A stretch of DNA of 38,548 nt from Nanohaloarchaea archaeon B1-Br10_U2g1. Its GTDB lineage: Archaea; Nanohalarchaeota; Nanosalinia; Nanosalinales; Nanosalinaceae. How positions within the stretch are numbered: position 1 is the first letter of the stretch; each line of letters begins with the position of its first letter. Below, piece by piece: positions 23,048 to 30,756 of this stretch. The position numbers were made by a program, and so were the translations under genes. The stretch covers positions 1 through 38,548 of the forward strand of contig LKMN01000006.1 of assembly GCA_001563875.1 (NCBI GenBank), written 5' to 3'. A model generated the notes under the pieces. The model was not told the DNA's origin, searched no databases, and saw nothing but the letters and a program-made list of their open reading frames with translations.

Positions 23048-24496
23048 TCACTCTTCCATCAGGTTTCTCTCTACAATTTCTCTGATATCCGCTAACTTGT
23101 CTACGTCCTGTTCTTCAACATTTATCGATATTAAAGGAACCTTGTTTAGAGTGTGAGATGTGTTAGGTTGCTGATTTTCTCCCATGTTCTCACAGTTTCC
23201 ATGGTCTGCGGTGATAAACGCTCCATACCCTGTTTCCTCCAGTTTGTCGATTATCCTGCCTACATTCCTGTCTACTGTCTCAACCGCTTTAATGGCTGCA
23301 TCCAGATCTCCTGTATGCCCTACAAGGTCGCAGTTTGCATAGTTTAGAAGTATAAAGTCATGTTCCTGTTCTTCCATAGACTCAAGAACTATGTCGGTTA
23401 TTTCTTTGGCGTGCATCTCCGGTTTCTCGTTGAAAGCCTTTATCTTATCAGACTCAATAAATCTTCTTGTTTCATTTTCAAACTCGAGTTCTCTTTGACC
23501 GTTGAAGAAGTAGGTTACATGAGGTCTTTTCTGTGACTCCGCTACTCTCAACTGTTTCAGTCCGGCCTCCTCTATCTTTTCACCTAAAGTATTTTCCACA
23601 ACTTGTTTTTCGAATATAACAGGGTTTTCAAAGTCTCTCCTGTAAGGAAACATCGATACGAAGTTTGGTCTTACCGGGTTTTCAAACTCTCCAAAATCAT
23701 TTTTCAGAAATGCTTCAGCTATCTGTCTCTCACGGTCCGCCCTGAAGTTGTAGAAGATCAGCTCGTCCTCACTCTTCATTCCTTCAAAGTCTTCACTGGC
23801 TGAAGGCACAGTAAAGTAGTCGTAGTCTCCATCGCTGTATGTCTTTTCAAGGGCTTCCCGCGGATCACTGAAACTGAAACCCTCTGCGTTTACCATTGCG
23901 TCATATGCCTTCCGAGTCCTTTCCCAGTTCTTATCCCTGTCCATAGAATAGAAACGGCCGGTAACCGTTGCAATCTCTCCTCCATATTCAGAGGTCCAGC
24001 CCTCTATCATAGAGATGTATCTCTCTCCTGATTTAGGTGAGACGTCTCTTCCATCGGTAAAGCAGTGGATAAAGACATCTACATCATAATCTGAACAGAT
24101 CTCGAGCAGCCTTTTTAGATGGTTTATATGGCCGTGTATACCGCCGTCGCTTATAATTCCGGCTAGATGTATGTTAGTACCGTTTCTCTCAGCTGTTTCC
24201 AGAGAATTTTTCAGAGCTTTTTTCTTTTTCAGACTGTTTCCGTCTACCGCTTTATCGATTCTTGTAAGTCGCTGAGGTATAGTTCGGCCGGCGCCTAGAT
24301 GCAGATGTCCTACCTCTGAGTTGCCTGTAAACCCTTCGGGAAGTCCTACAGCAGGTCCGGATGCCTCTAGTTTCTGGTAACTGTGTTCATCCATCAGTCT
24401 ATCGAGATTAGGTGTGCATGCTTGTTTGAAACTGTTTCCTTCCTCGGCATCTCTCAAACCAACGCCGTCCATCACGATAAGTAGTACCGGCCTCAT
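23048..24496 (-). CDS. gpmI: 2,3-bisphosphoglycerate-independent phosphoglycerate mutase
   Basis: Interconverts 3- and 2-phosphoglycerate in glycolysis and gluconeogenesis using two metal ions and a phosphoserine. 482 residues. MDGVG (9-13) and GNSEVGHLHLGAGR (58-71) carry the N-terminal metal Asp (D10) and the catalytic Ser (S60). C-terminal metal ligands are in TADHGN (429-434) and NTSHT (445-449). A central phosphotransferase-lid domain occupies roughly 80-300. Length and motifs match the bacterial-type GpmI, not the shorter archaeal ApgM (about 410), a known mixed pattern in archaea. It is convergent with the pilin at 22823 and divergent from the coiled-coil gene at 24552. Confidence 0.97.
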   Translation of the reverse strand: MRPVLLIVMDGVGLRDAEEGNSFKQACTPNLDRLMDEHSYQKLEASGPAVGLPEGFTGNSEVGHLHLGAGRTIPQRLTRIDKAVDGNSLKKKKALKNSLETAERNGTNIHLAGIISDGGIHGHINHLKRLLEICSDYDVDVFIHCFTDGRDVSPKSGERYISMIEGWTSEYGGEIATVTGRFYSMDRDKNWERTRKAYDAMVNAEGFSFSDPREALEKTYSDGDYDYFTVPSASEDFEGMKSEDELIFYNFRADRERQIAEAFLKNDFGEFENPVRPNFVSMFPYRRDFENPVIFEKQVVENTLGEKIEEAGLKQLRVAESQKRPHVTYFFNGQRELEFENETRRFIESDKIKAFNEKPEMHAKEITDIVLESMEEQEHDFILLNYANCDLVGHTGDLDAAIKAVETVDRNVGRIIDKLEETGYGAFITADHGNCENMGENQQPNTSHTLNKVPLISINVEEQDVDKLADIREIVERNLMEE

Positions 24497-24519
24497 AACA
24501 CCGGTTATACTGGACGAAG

Positions 24520-24527
24520 TTTATTAA
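24520..24527. promoter_or_regulatory. Bidirectional TATA element between gpmI and 24552
   Basis: TTTATTAA lies about 28 bp before the ATG at 24552 on the plus strand and about 27 bp before the gpmI start (24496) on the minus strand, in a 55-bp intergenic region. Read on the minus strand it is TTAATAAA, so a single element appears to sit at the correct distance for two leaderless transcripts. Confidence 0.55.
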
Positions 24528-24551
24528 CTAATCTTCTCTATCTTTTAAACA

Positions 24552-25538
24552 ATGTCCATGTCTTTAAGAGAGAAGGTCCGGAAAGCGGCTGAAGAACTGA
24601 ACACGGTTCTAGACACTGAAGAAGTGAAAGTAGCCGCTGAAACAGTTGATGAGGCAGACGCAGAAAAAGTCAAACAGGTTGTTAACAATCTTCAACAGAG
24701 AGAGGATGCTTCAACTGAGGATGAAGTAAAGGACCAGAGTAGCGAGCTTTCCACTACACACCAACAGCTTTTAGATGAGCTCGAAAAAGTTGAGGAAGAG
24801 ACACAGGAAGGTGAAGAGGCTTTAAAAAACGAGTTAAAGGCTCTTGAAGACAATGTTGAACAAGACTCTGATAACGGATACAAAACCAATACTCGGACAG
24901 AAAAAACTGAGAAACATAGTTTGGAGACTGAAGGCCACGCAAGAACAGTCAAAGAAAGAATAGATAGGCTACAAGACAGAATTAATAGTCTGGAACATAA
25001 GACTGTGTCAGAAAACTCTGAAGAGCTAGGCAGAATCTCGGAGCTAGAAAAACGCATAGAGAGACTTGAACTAGAGAAAAATAATGGTTTAGAAGAAAGA
25101 ATAGATTCTCTAGAAAATAAAATAGAGTCCATAAAATCGTCTGAACCGCTTGAAAACAGTATACAAGAGGTCCGTCAAGAGCTTAAAGCAGAGTCGAAAT
25201 CTTCACAGGAACTAACAGAAAAAGTTGAAGAACTGGACAGCAAGATAGAAAGACTTTGGGAAGCAATGGATGAAGAAACGGAGAAGCTGGAGAAAAGTAT
25301 TTCTGGATCAATGGACGAAGATAAAGTTCGGAAGCTAGTAAAAGAAGAGACTAAATCAATTGAGGACAAGATTAAAGATGACAGCTCCGAAGATGTTGAC
25401 AAGCTTTGGGAGGCCATGGATGAGCAGATAGCCTCTCTGGAAACACGTATTCACAGGAATGAAGAGGATATGGAAGAGGCTCTGATGAAGGTAGTTGATC
25501 TATCCGATCTGGTTAAACAGCATTTAAAAGACCACTAG
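24552..25538 (+). CDS. Acidic coiled-coil protein with LWEAMDE repeat
   Basis: Not recognised; 328 residues, cytoplasmic, no cysteine. Residues 1-50 form a short globular-looking N-terminal region, then coiled coils with many Leu heptads (about 70-105 and 130-320). LWEAMDE occurs at 235-241 and again at 285-291, marking a 50-residue internal repeat. The C-terminus is VKQHLKDH. Located immediately before the second acidic coiled-coil gene (25588) and downstream of the pilin cluster. A structural role at the base of the pilus-like machine is possible, but no direct link is seen. Confidence 0.68.
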   Translation: MSMSLREKVRKAAEELNTVLDTEEVKVAAETVDEADAEKVKQVVNNLQQREDASTEDEVKDQSSELSTTHQQLLDELEKVEEETQEGEEALKNELKALEDNVEQDSDNGYKTNTRTEKTEKHSLETEGHARTVKERIDRLQDRINSLEHKTVSENSEELGRISELEKRIERLELEKNNGLEERIDSLENKIESIKSSEPLENSIQEVRQELKAESKSSQELTEKVEELDSKIERLWEAMDEETEKLEKSISGSMDEDKVRKLVKEETKSIEDKIKDDSSEDVDKLWEAMDEQIASLETRIHRNEEDMEEALMKVVDLSDLVKQHLKDH

Positions 25539-25587
25539 AGTTTTAACTTTTTGATTACTTCTAAGTATTAAAGAAGAGGTTCAACTA

Positions 25588-26976
25588 ATGGCAGAAGATG
25601 TAATATTCGGGGAAGATGAGGAAGAAACTGAACAAGAAACCCTTTTTAGTGCAGAAGAGAAAGAAGAGACGAAGGATGAAGACACACTCTTCGAAGAAGA
25701 CGAAGAAAAGGATGAAGACGAAAGTTTAGATAACGAAACTGAAGAGGAAGATGTGCTGTTCGGCGAGGAAGACGAAGAGCTGCCAGATGAACAAGAAGAT
25801 ATTGAATATGAAACAGAGGATTCTGAAGAAAGCCAAAATATTAGTGAAGAATCAACAGCGGACGAAGAGGTTCCAGAAGCGTCCGAAGATAGAATAAGCG
25901 ATATAGAAGATAAAATAAAAGAACTTGAAGAAAACCATTCTATAGAAAACATATCATCTCGTTTAAACAAAATGGAGGAAAGATTAGATGATTTGAACGA
26001 TTCTTCAGAGGCCGGAGAGACGGAAGAGCTAAAAGAAGATGTTAATGATCTTAAAACGCTTACAAACGATTTGGAGAACGAGATTAAGGAGCTAGATGTA
26101 GAAAAAGAGGTAGAACAGGTTAAAGAGCGTCTAGCTGAGAAATCCTCTCTCATAAAGGATATCAAACAGAGTCATGAAGAAAAGCTGTCACATACAGAAG
26201 AAAAAATAGACGAAATTGCTCAAGAGGACTCAGAACAACTTCAACAAAGAATCAAGGAACTCGAAGAAGATATCGAGTCTCTTGAAAACAGAGGTGCAGA
26301 AGACGTAGACGACCTAGAAAAGAGGTTTGAAGAGCTCGAAGAAAGTATAGATGCCTTAGAAGACAGTGAAGAAGGGAGTCGGGAAGAAATAGAAAACAGA
26401 GTAGCAGAGCTTCAAAAAGATATTGACTCTCTGAAAGACGATAAGGAAAAAGTTGAGGAGCTAGAGGGTCGTGTTGAAGAGATCGAAGAAGATAAACTGG
26501 GAGAGCTCAAAATAGAGATACAGAACCTTGAGAACCGGTTAGAAGCGATGGAGGAACAAAGAGAGGAAGAAGATCTAACAAAGCTTAAGGAGCAGGTCGA
26601 ACACCTCAAGGGAATGGTCTCTGACTTCCAATGGATATTCAATGATTTCGATGATCTTGTAAACCTCAAACTCCTTACAAAAGAAGAGTATGAACAGTTA
26701 AAAGACGGTGGAGAAGACCAGGAAGACGTCCTAGAGCAGATTAATACCAATCTTCAAAGACTGGTAACCGAAATCGGTACTGAAAACGAACTCGAAAAAA
26801 GGTTACGGAAACTTGAGGAACAAGGTCTAAAGGAGAAGGAGTCTCAGGATCAAGACTTACAGATGGTTCTTGATGAAATAGAGAGGCAGGAAGAAGAGAT
26901 ACAGGAAATCCGAGAAGGTTACCAAGAGCTTGGCGAGATGATGAAGCTAGTTCTAGAAGAGCTTAGATCTCGCTAA
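25588..26976 (+). CDS. Very acidic coiled-coil protein with four LF motifs
   Basis: Not recognised; 462 residues. The N-terminal 85 residues are almost all Asp/Glu but contain four short motifs: DVIFGED (4-10), ETLFSAE (17-23), DTLFEED (32-38) and DVLFGEE (55-61), spaced 13-23 residues apart. Such repeated Phe/Leu spots in a disordered acidic chain look like multivalent docking motifs. Residues about 100-460 are coiled coil; a break near 340-375 (DFQWIFNDFDDLVNLKLL) is more hydrophobic and may bind a partner. No cysteine. Begins 49 bp after the preceding coiled-coil gene with AGAGGT upstream; probably co-transcribed. Confidence 0.7.
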   Translation: MAEDVIFGEDEEETEQETLFSAEEKEETKDEDTLFEEDEEKDEDESLDNETEEEDVLFGEEDEELPDEQEDIEYETEDSEESQNISEESTADEEVPEASEDRISDIEDKIKELEENHSIENISSRLNKMEERLDDLNDSSEAGETEELKEDVNDLKTLTNDLENEIKELDVEKEVEQVKERLAEKSSLIKDIKQSHEEKLSHTEEKIDEIAQEDSEQLQQRIKELEEDIESLENRGAEDVDDLEKRFEELEESIDALEDSEEGSREEIENRVAELQKDIDSLKDDKEKVEELEGRVEEIEEDKLGELKIEIQNLENRLEAMEEQREEEDLTKLKEQVEHLKGMVSDFQWIFNDFDDLVNLKLLTKEEYEQLKDGGEDQEDVLEQINTNLQRLVTEIGTENELEKRLRKLEEQGLKEKESQDQDLQMVLDEIERQEEEIQEIREGYQELGEMMKLVLEELRSR

Positions 26977-26979
26977 ACT

Positions 26980-28002
26980 TCACATAAAGCTTTCAAGACC
27001 GGATTGACGGCTTTTAAGCGCTTTCTCAAGTTTATTGATGCCTGAGTTGACACGGTCCTCTGAAAAGTCGTGGTCGTCAACCAAAACCTTTCTTATCTGA
27101 TCCTTATCTGGTTCTCCAAAGCTGTAATCTTCTTCCACGACCGGAGGGTCTGTGAAGAATTCTAGAATTGTTTCGGGATCATTCTCTGAATCCCAGCTTA
27201 CTTTCTCGTCTTCAAGCAGCTTGTCGAACTCATCATATTCTCTGACTAGTTTCAAGCCGGTTTTAGGACCTATACCGTGTACTCCGTCCGGATTGAAGTC
27301 TGTACCCACCAGTATTCCGAGCCATATAAGCTTCTCTTGTGATATGTCCAGTTCTTCCAGAACAGCTTCTTTCTCAATTTTCTCTGTAGAAATCTGTTTC
27401 TCTCCGCCTCCAGAAGTTTTACGTTTTTTTCTTGAAGTAAGATTTCTTACCATTCTATCGGCTCCGAAAAGCAGACAGTCCCAGTCTTGGCTACCAACAG
27501 CGTAAACATCTTCATTGGAGCTCATGTATGCAGCTTGAGCTTCTCCTTCGCTTGGAGCCTCGATGAAAGGTATGCCCATAGCATCCAATAGTTTTTTTGA
27601 CTCTACAAGCATTTCGGAAGTGACTTTAGAGCTTTGTGTGGCTTTTGAATATGCTTCGGAAATTTTTCCTTCTTCTTTCAGTTTCTCCCATTCCTTACGG
27701 GCTTCTTCGCGTTTTTTACGTCTTCTGGAGCTTTCTTTCTCTTTTAAATCTGGTACGCTACCGTCGAAAATATATATAGGGCGGATGTTGTTCTCCAGAA
27801 GGTTTATGTTTCTATAGAAAAGACCTGAAAGATGAGAGGTCACCTGTCCGGAAGAGTCTTTTAACGGGGTTCCGTCTCTTTGTCTTATTATCGATATGAA
27901 CTGGTAGATGGTATTCATGGCGTCTACAGCAATTTCTTTATCGTTTAGATCACCAAAACTTATTTCTTCAGGCTCTACAAGGTCACCGAAGTTGACTCCC
28001 AT
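26980..28002 (-). CDS. fen: Flap endonuclease 1 (FEN1)
   Basis: Structure-specific nuclease that removes 5' flaps in Okazaki fragment maturation and repair. 340 residues. The ATG at 28002 is preferred over 28011 because ATTTAAAG on the minus strand (about 28024-28031) is 26 bp from 28002 and because MGVNFGDLV matches the family start. Metal-site acids: D27, D80, E152, E154, D173, D175 and D235. A helix-turn-helix region, GVHGIGPKTG, lies at 240-249. C-terminal QSGLESFM (333-340) fits a PCNA-interacting PIP box (Q..L..F-M), the last residue being unusual (M in place of an aromatic). Convergent with the 25588 gene, with 3 bp between them. Confidence 0.97.
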   Translation of the reverse strand: MGVNFGDLVEPEEISFGDLNDKEIAVDAMNTIYQFISIIRQRDGTPLKDSSGQVTSHLSGLFYRNINLLENNIRPIYIFDGSVPDLKEKESSRRRKKREEARKEWEKLKEEGKISEAYSKATQSSKVTSEMLVESKKLLDAMGIPFIEAPSEGEAQAAYMSSNEDVYAVGSQDWDCLLFGADRMVRNLTSRKKRKTSGGGEKQISTEKIEKEAVLEELDISQEKLIWLGILVGTDFNPDGVHGIGPKTGLKLVREYDEFDKLLEDEKVSWDSENDPETILEFFTDPPVVEEDYSFGEPDKDQIRKVLVDDHDFSEDRVNSGINKLEKALKSRQSGLESFM

Positions 28003-28023
28003 AGAGGACACTTTGACGTGCCA

Positions 28024-28031
28024 GCTTTAAA
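28024..28031 (-). promoter_or_regulatory. TATA box for FEN1
   Basis: Reads ATTTAAAG on the minus strand, 26 bp before the second in-frame ATG (28002), arguing for that start and a leaderless mRNA. Confidence 0.6.
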
Positions 28032-28078
28032 TCCGGTCTTGGTTAAGAGGGATAAAAAAGGGCTGATAAATTAGTACT

Positions 28079-28216
28079 ATGAATACGTTCTGTGAGTTCT
28101 GCCAAGAGAGAAAAGCGGTTACTTCATGTAATGTGTGCGGTAGTAATGTATGTAGAGAGGATAAACTGGATTATGGGTGCAGGGTTTGTGGAGGAGGAAA
28201 AAAGAGTTTTGAATAA
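28079..28216 (+). CDS. Tiny zinc-binding protein, seven cysteines
   Basis: 45 residues. Cys pairs: FCEFCQE (C5, C8), SCNVCG (C17, C20), C25 and YGCRVCGG (C34, C37). The C-x2-C, C-x2-C and C-x2-C pattern suggests one or two zinc sites, loosely similar to B-box or HIT zinc fingers, but no family is certain. GATAAAAAAG (28051-28060) lies about 24 bp upstream. It is a lone plus-strand gene between FEN1 (divergent) and aEF1-beta (convergent, 4 bp away). Function unknown; small archaeal zinc proteins often aid nucleic-acid binding or regulation. Confidence 0.7.
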   Translation: MNTFCEFCQERKAVTSCNVCGSNVCREDKLDYGCRVCGGGKKSFE

Positions 28217-28220
28217 GTAA

Positions 28221-28475
28221 TCAAAGCTTGTCGAAGTGCTCGAGCTCAATGCTTTGAATATTGTCTAGCTGCTCTAGCTTCTCCTCAACTGCGTCAGTTC
28301 CTCCTTCCTCGTCAGTTGTGATTGTAGATACTTTGACTGCTTTAAGTCCGAAGGCAACGTTCTCCTCACCGATGTCTTCTACATCTATAAGCTCGTTTAT
28401 TTGATCTTTAACTTCTCCTAAATCGGTTTCAGCATCTTCTGGCATTATCTTGTAAACGCATGAAATCTTTCCCAT
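28221..28475 (-). CDS. ef1B: Translation elongation factor aEF1-beta
   Basis: Guanine nucleotide exchange factor for aEF1A. 84 residues, slightly shorter than the usual 88-91. The N-terminal beta strand ISCVYKIMPED, central GLKAVKVSTIT and LEQLDNIQSIELEHFDKL end are characteristic. Fold is a ferredoxin-like alpha/beta; the acidic nature is typical. Start supported by the family N-terminus. A TATA-like AAATATAAC on the minus strand (about 28505-28513) is about 33 bp upstream. Confidence 0.92.
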   Translation of the reverse strand: MGKISCVYKIMPEDAETDLGEVKDQINELIDVEDIGEENVAFGLKAVKVSTITTDEEGGTDAVEEKLEQLDNIQSIELEHFDKL

Positions 28476-28560
28476 TTTTTGTTCAACCTCGATATAGAAC
28501 CGAGTTATATTTGAAGATTTAAAAACAGACCTCTAATCTTTGAAGGAGAAAAGAGAGGTT

Positions 28561-28579
28561 GTGAGGAAAACTTCCTCAC
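28561..28579. other. Perfect 8-bp hairpin with 3-nt loop
   Basis: GTGAGGAA and TTCCTCAC are exact inverse complements separated by AAC. On the minus strand it lies about 40 nt beyond the short ORF's stop, after T-runs (TTTTTTAC and TTTTTAG), so it could be part of a terminator or a structured RNA end. It could equally be a binding site. Confidence 0.5.
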
Positions 28580-28616
28580 TAAAAACTATAGTAAAAAAGT
28601 TAATTCTAATAGATTT

Positions 28617-28670
28617 CTAGAATGGTAGTTTTTCTCTGATGTTTGCCCATGCTTCTTTTAACTTCTCCAT
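28617..28670 (-). CDS. Candidate 17-residue peptide with strong ribosome site
   Basis: Encodes MEKLKEAWANIREKLPF. An exact GGAGGTGA (28676-28683) sits 5 nt before the ATG, the best SD-like sequence in the window, and TATA-like boxes lie 65-80 bp upstream. The peptide would form one amphipathic helix. It could be a real microprotein, a leader peptide for a structured RNA, or chance. The SD and promoter are the only support. Confidence 0.45.
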   Translation of the reverse strand: MEKLKEAWANIREKLPF

Positions 28671-28775
28671 ATTGTTCACCTCCTAGTTAATTTGAACTGT
28701 TTTAATGGTTTTCTGGAAGGACTCTATATTAGATATAAAACGACCTTATATAAATAAAAGCCACTACCAAGACAG

Positions 28776-28783
28776 TTTATATC
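28776..28783 (+). promoter_or_regulatory. TATA box for tRNA-Arg
   Basis: TTTATATC about 30 bp before the first base of the tRNA, as expected for an archaeal promoter. Confidence 0.6.
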
Positions 28784-28809
28784 CAAGAAGAGTTTTTTAC
28801 TTGGTTGAT

Positions 28810-28882
28810 GCCCCCTTGGTCTAGCTGGAAAGACGTCACCTTGCGGAGGTGAAGATCCTGGGTTCAAATCCCAGAGGGGGCG
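28810..28882 (+). tRNA. tRNA-Arg (anticodon GCG)
   Basis: A complete cloverleaf folds by eye. Acceptor stem GCCCCCT pairs with AGGGGGC (28875-28881); D arm GTCT/AGAC; anticodon stem TCACC/GGTGA around loop TTGCGGA, giving anticodon GCG (reads CGC/CGU Arg codons); variable loop AGATC; T arm CTGGG/CCCAG with loop TTCAAAT. Discriminator base G at 28882 and no encoded CCA, as in most archaea. No intron. Its TATA box is at 28776-28783. It is followed 10 bp later by the convergent 413-residue protein gene. Confidence 0.96.
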
Positions 28883-28892
28883 AGAGATTTGT

Positions 28893-30134
28893 TCATGCCT
28901 GAACGGCGTTTCTTACGGTCTCCTGTATATAATCGTCATAGTCTTCTCCTATTGAAGTGTCTAAGACATCTCTCAGCTTATCTGAACGACTTAAGCCGGT
29001 AAAGTATCTTTCAGGCAGCTCCTCTTCAATCTGCTCTAGATGCTGTATAGGCTTTTCAAGTGTTCTGTACTGGTCGGTAGCTGTTTCGCCAAGCGCCTGA
29101 ATAGTCTCTTGATACTGGTCTCTTATATGGTCTTCAGCGTCGTCTAGAAGCCGTTTATCGATATTGTAGGAAGCATTCAGCTCTGTAAGGAGGTCTCTTG
29201 GACTGTCGTCTGCAAGTTTTTCAAGTAAAGTTACGGTTCTCTTGAGGTCTCGAGACATCTCTACAGTATATGTCTCAAGTTCATTGGCTTGAACGTCATA
29301 GAAATCTTCTAAAGTATCTCTCAGCTCTATGAAACGGCTCTCTAATCTGTTTCTCTTCGTAACGTTATCGTTTATGCTTTCATAGAGCTCTTCATCCACT
29401 ACATAGTTTACTGCTTTCGATTCGTATTTCTTTATTTCTTCGGAGTCTGATCCCAGCCCTTTCACAGTTCTTTCAGGTGCGGGCTCCTTTTCCCTGCCTA
29501 GTTTTTCTACCTGTTTTCCCTGTTTTGCAAGTGCTTCCTGTATCTGGGCGAACTTCCTGTCTATATTCTGTAATGGAAATGAAACGGCTCTTACAAACTC
29601 TAAGGAGCTGAGTCCGTCTTCATCTCTAAAGCTGTACGTCTCATTCAGTATTTCAGGTTCCTCTAGCGAGGTATCTTCTGCCCATCTCTTGGTCTGACCT
29701 AGCTCCCTACTTATTTCACGAGTCTTCGCGGCTATACTACTTTCCAGTTCTGTTCTGACTCCCTGCATCTTAAGTTCGGATTCTTCACGCTCTCTTTCCC
29801 AGTCTTTCAGATGGAAGCGCCCTCTCTCTACTGATCTGCTAGCGTCCGTAAAGCTTAACCTCTCTTCAGTGGCTAGAGCGTTATCAAACGATTCTTGAGC
29901 AGTATCTGAGGCTTTCTGTCTCCCGAAACGAGAGGTAGGTCGCATGTTGTCAAAGAATCTTTCAAGACTGTTCTCTACACGTTCCTCGGTGTCTTTTGAG
30001 GCTTTGAGCCTCTCCAGGTCTTCGCCAGGCGTTCTATCTGGTTTTTCTGAGCCGTCTCCTAAAACCTGGTCTGACTCGTCTAGTTCGCTCGTTGTATGGC
30101 TGGCTACTGAAGGTCTGTCGGCTCTTTCAATCAT
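28893..30134 (-). CDS. Acidic helical protein, paralogue of 1717-3120
   Basis: 413 residues, family not recognised. Same order of landmarks as the 467-residue protein: MIERADRP start, RPTSRFGRQ (66-74), a long Glu/Arg/Lys helical body, GLGSDSEEIKKYESKAV (compare GIGTDSKEISDYERRAV), ALGETATDQYRTLEKP, then RYFTGLSRSDKLRDVLD near the end. Total identity by eye is modest but clear in blocks. No cysteine, signal or membrane helix. GAGGAAAG precedes the ATG. Two copies 26 kb apart imply an old duplication or a lineage-specific family. Confidence 0.75.
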   Translation of the reverse strand: MIERADRPSVASHTTSELDESDQVLGDGSEKPDRTPGEDLERLKASKDTEERVENSLERFFDNMRPTSRFGRQKASDTAQESFDNALATEERLSFTDASRSVERGRFHLKDWEREREESELKMQGVRTELESSIAAKTREISRELGQTKRWAEDTSLEEPEILNETYSFRDEDGLSSLEFVRAVSFPLQNIDRKFAQIQEALAKQGKQVEKLGREKEPAPERTVKGLGSDSEEIKKYESKAVNYVVDEELYESINDNVTKRNRLESRFIELRDTLEDFYDVQANELETYTVEMSRDLKRTVTLLEKLADDSPRDLLTELNASYNIDKRLLDDAEDHIRDQYQETIQALGETATDQYRTLEKPIQHLEQIEEELPERYFTGLSRSDKLRDVLDTSIGEDYDDYIQETVRNAVQA

Positions 30135-30220
30135 CTTTCCTCACGGCCAAGAACTCCAAATCAGGACTATTAAACAATGTTGTCTCGGATAACAGTATGT
30201 CCGGATTTTGCTTCTGTTTT

Positions 30221-30697
30221 TCAAATCTTCTCCGCTATCTCCTCTCCAATATCTAAACCTGTCTGCTCATACTTTTTCGAAGCCTCCAAAACAGCTATGT
30301 AAGCAACTATAGATAGTACTGAGGCAAGAAACAGATTGCCTATAATCATGGTCTGTGTCGCGTCTACAGCCTGACTGGCTAGAGCGACCTCTAGAGCTTC
30401 TTCTGGAGGTGAAGATCTGGTTAGCACGGTACCTATACTGTAACTCACTATATAGATGGGGTACTTGACCACAGGGTTAAAGACTACAACACAGGCGAAG
30501 AGAGCAAGTTTGTTTATTCTGTCAAATATTCTCGATATAACCAAAAAGAATACTACACCTAACCCTAACGAAGGGATAACCGTTACAAAAGTGCCTAATG
30601 CGGCGCTGAAGGCGGTTTCTCTAGGTGTGTGCTCTTCTTTCAACGCTTTCTCTAACTCGTTTTTCACTCTTTCCTGGTACTCTCCGAATCTGCCCAT
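30221..30697 (-). CDS. DUF2062-family membrane protein
   Basis: 158 residues with a basic/acidic amphipathic N-terminus, the signature RETAFSAALGTFVTVIPSLG (27-46) that marks DUF2062, then membrane helices (about 45-63, 66-85, 115-136). The domain often occurs fused to glycosyltransferases or alone; its function is unknown. The gene is divergent from the PHP phosphoesterase gene at 30757 with 59 bp between. Confidence 0.85.
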   Translation of the reverse strand: MGRFGEYQERVKNELEKALKEEHTPRETAFSAALGTFVTVIPSLGLGVVFFLVISRIFDRINKLALFACVVVFNPVVKYPIYIVSYSIGTVLTRSSPPEEALEVALASQAVDATQTMIIGNLFLASVLSIVAYIAVLEASKKYEQTGLDIGEEIAEKI

Positions 30698-30756
30698 GAA
30701 CTAGTATTGTTTTTGTCTACATTCTTTTTGAGTATGGAGTCTAAAAACAGGATGTT

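Larger units (their letters stand above)
28476..28809. other. 334-bp gap: short ORF, hairpin and promoter elements
   Basis: Besides the 17-codon minus-strand ORF (28617-28670), the hairpin (28561-28579) and the tRNA TATA box (TTTATATC, 28776-28783, about 30 bp before the tRNA), the rest is AT-rich and no other coding frame is seen. Minus-strand boxes TTTATATAAG (28745-28754) and TTTTATATCT (28732-28741) point toward the short ORF. Confidence 0.6.

Noticed and set aside
25581-26165. Long Ser-rich minus-strand frame opposite the acidic coiled-coil gene
   Set aside because: Its Ser/Phe-only composition is what the complement of Glu/Asp-rich codons yields, and the plus-strand frame has a start, SD and heptads.
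28487-28504. Short CTCG/CGAG inverted repeat upstream of aEF1-beta
   Set aside because: Only four base pairs with a nine-base loop, not above chance.
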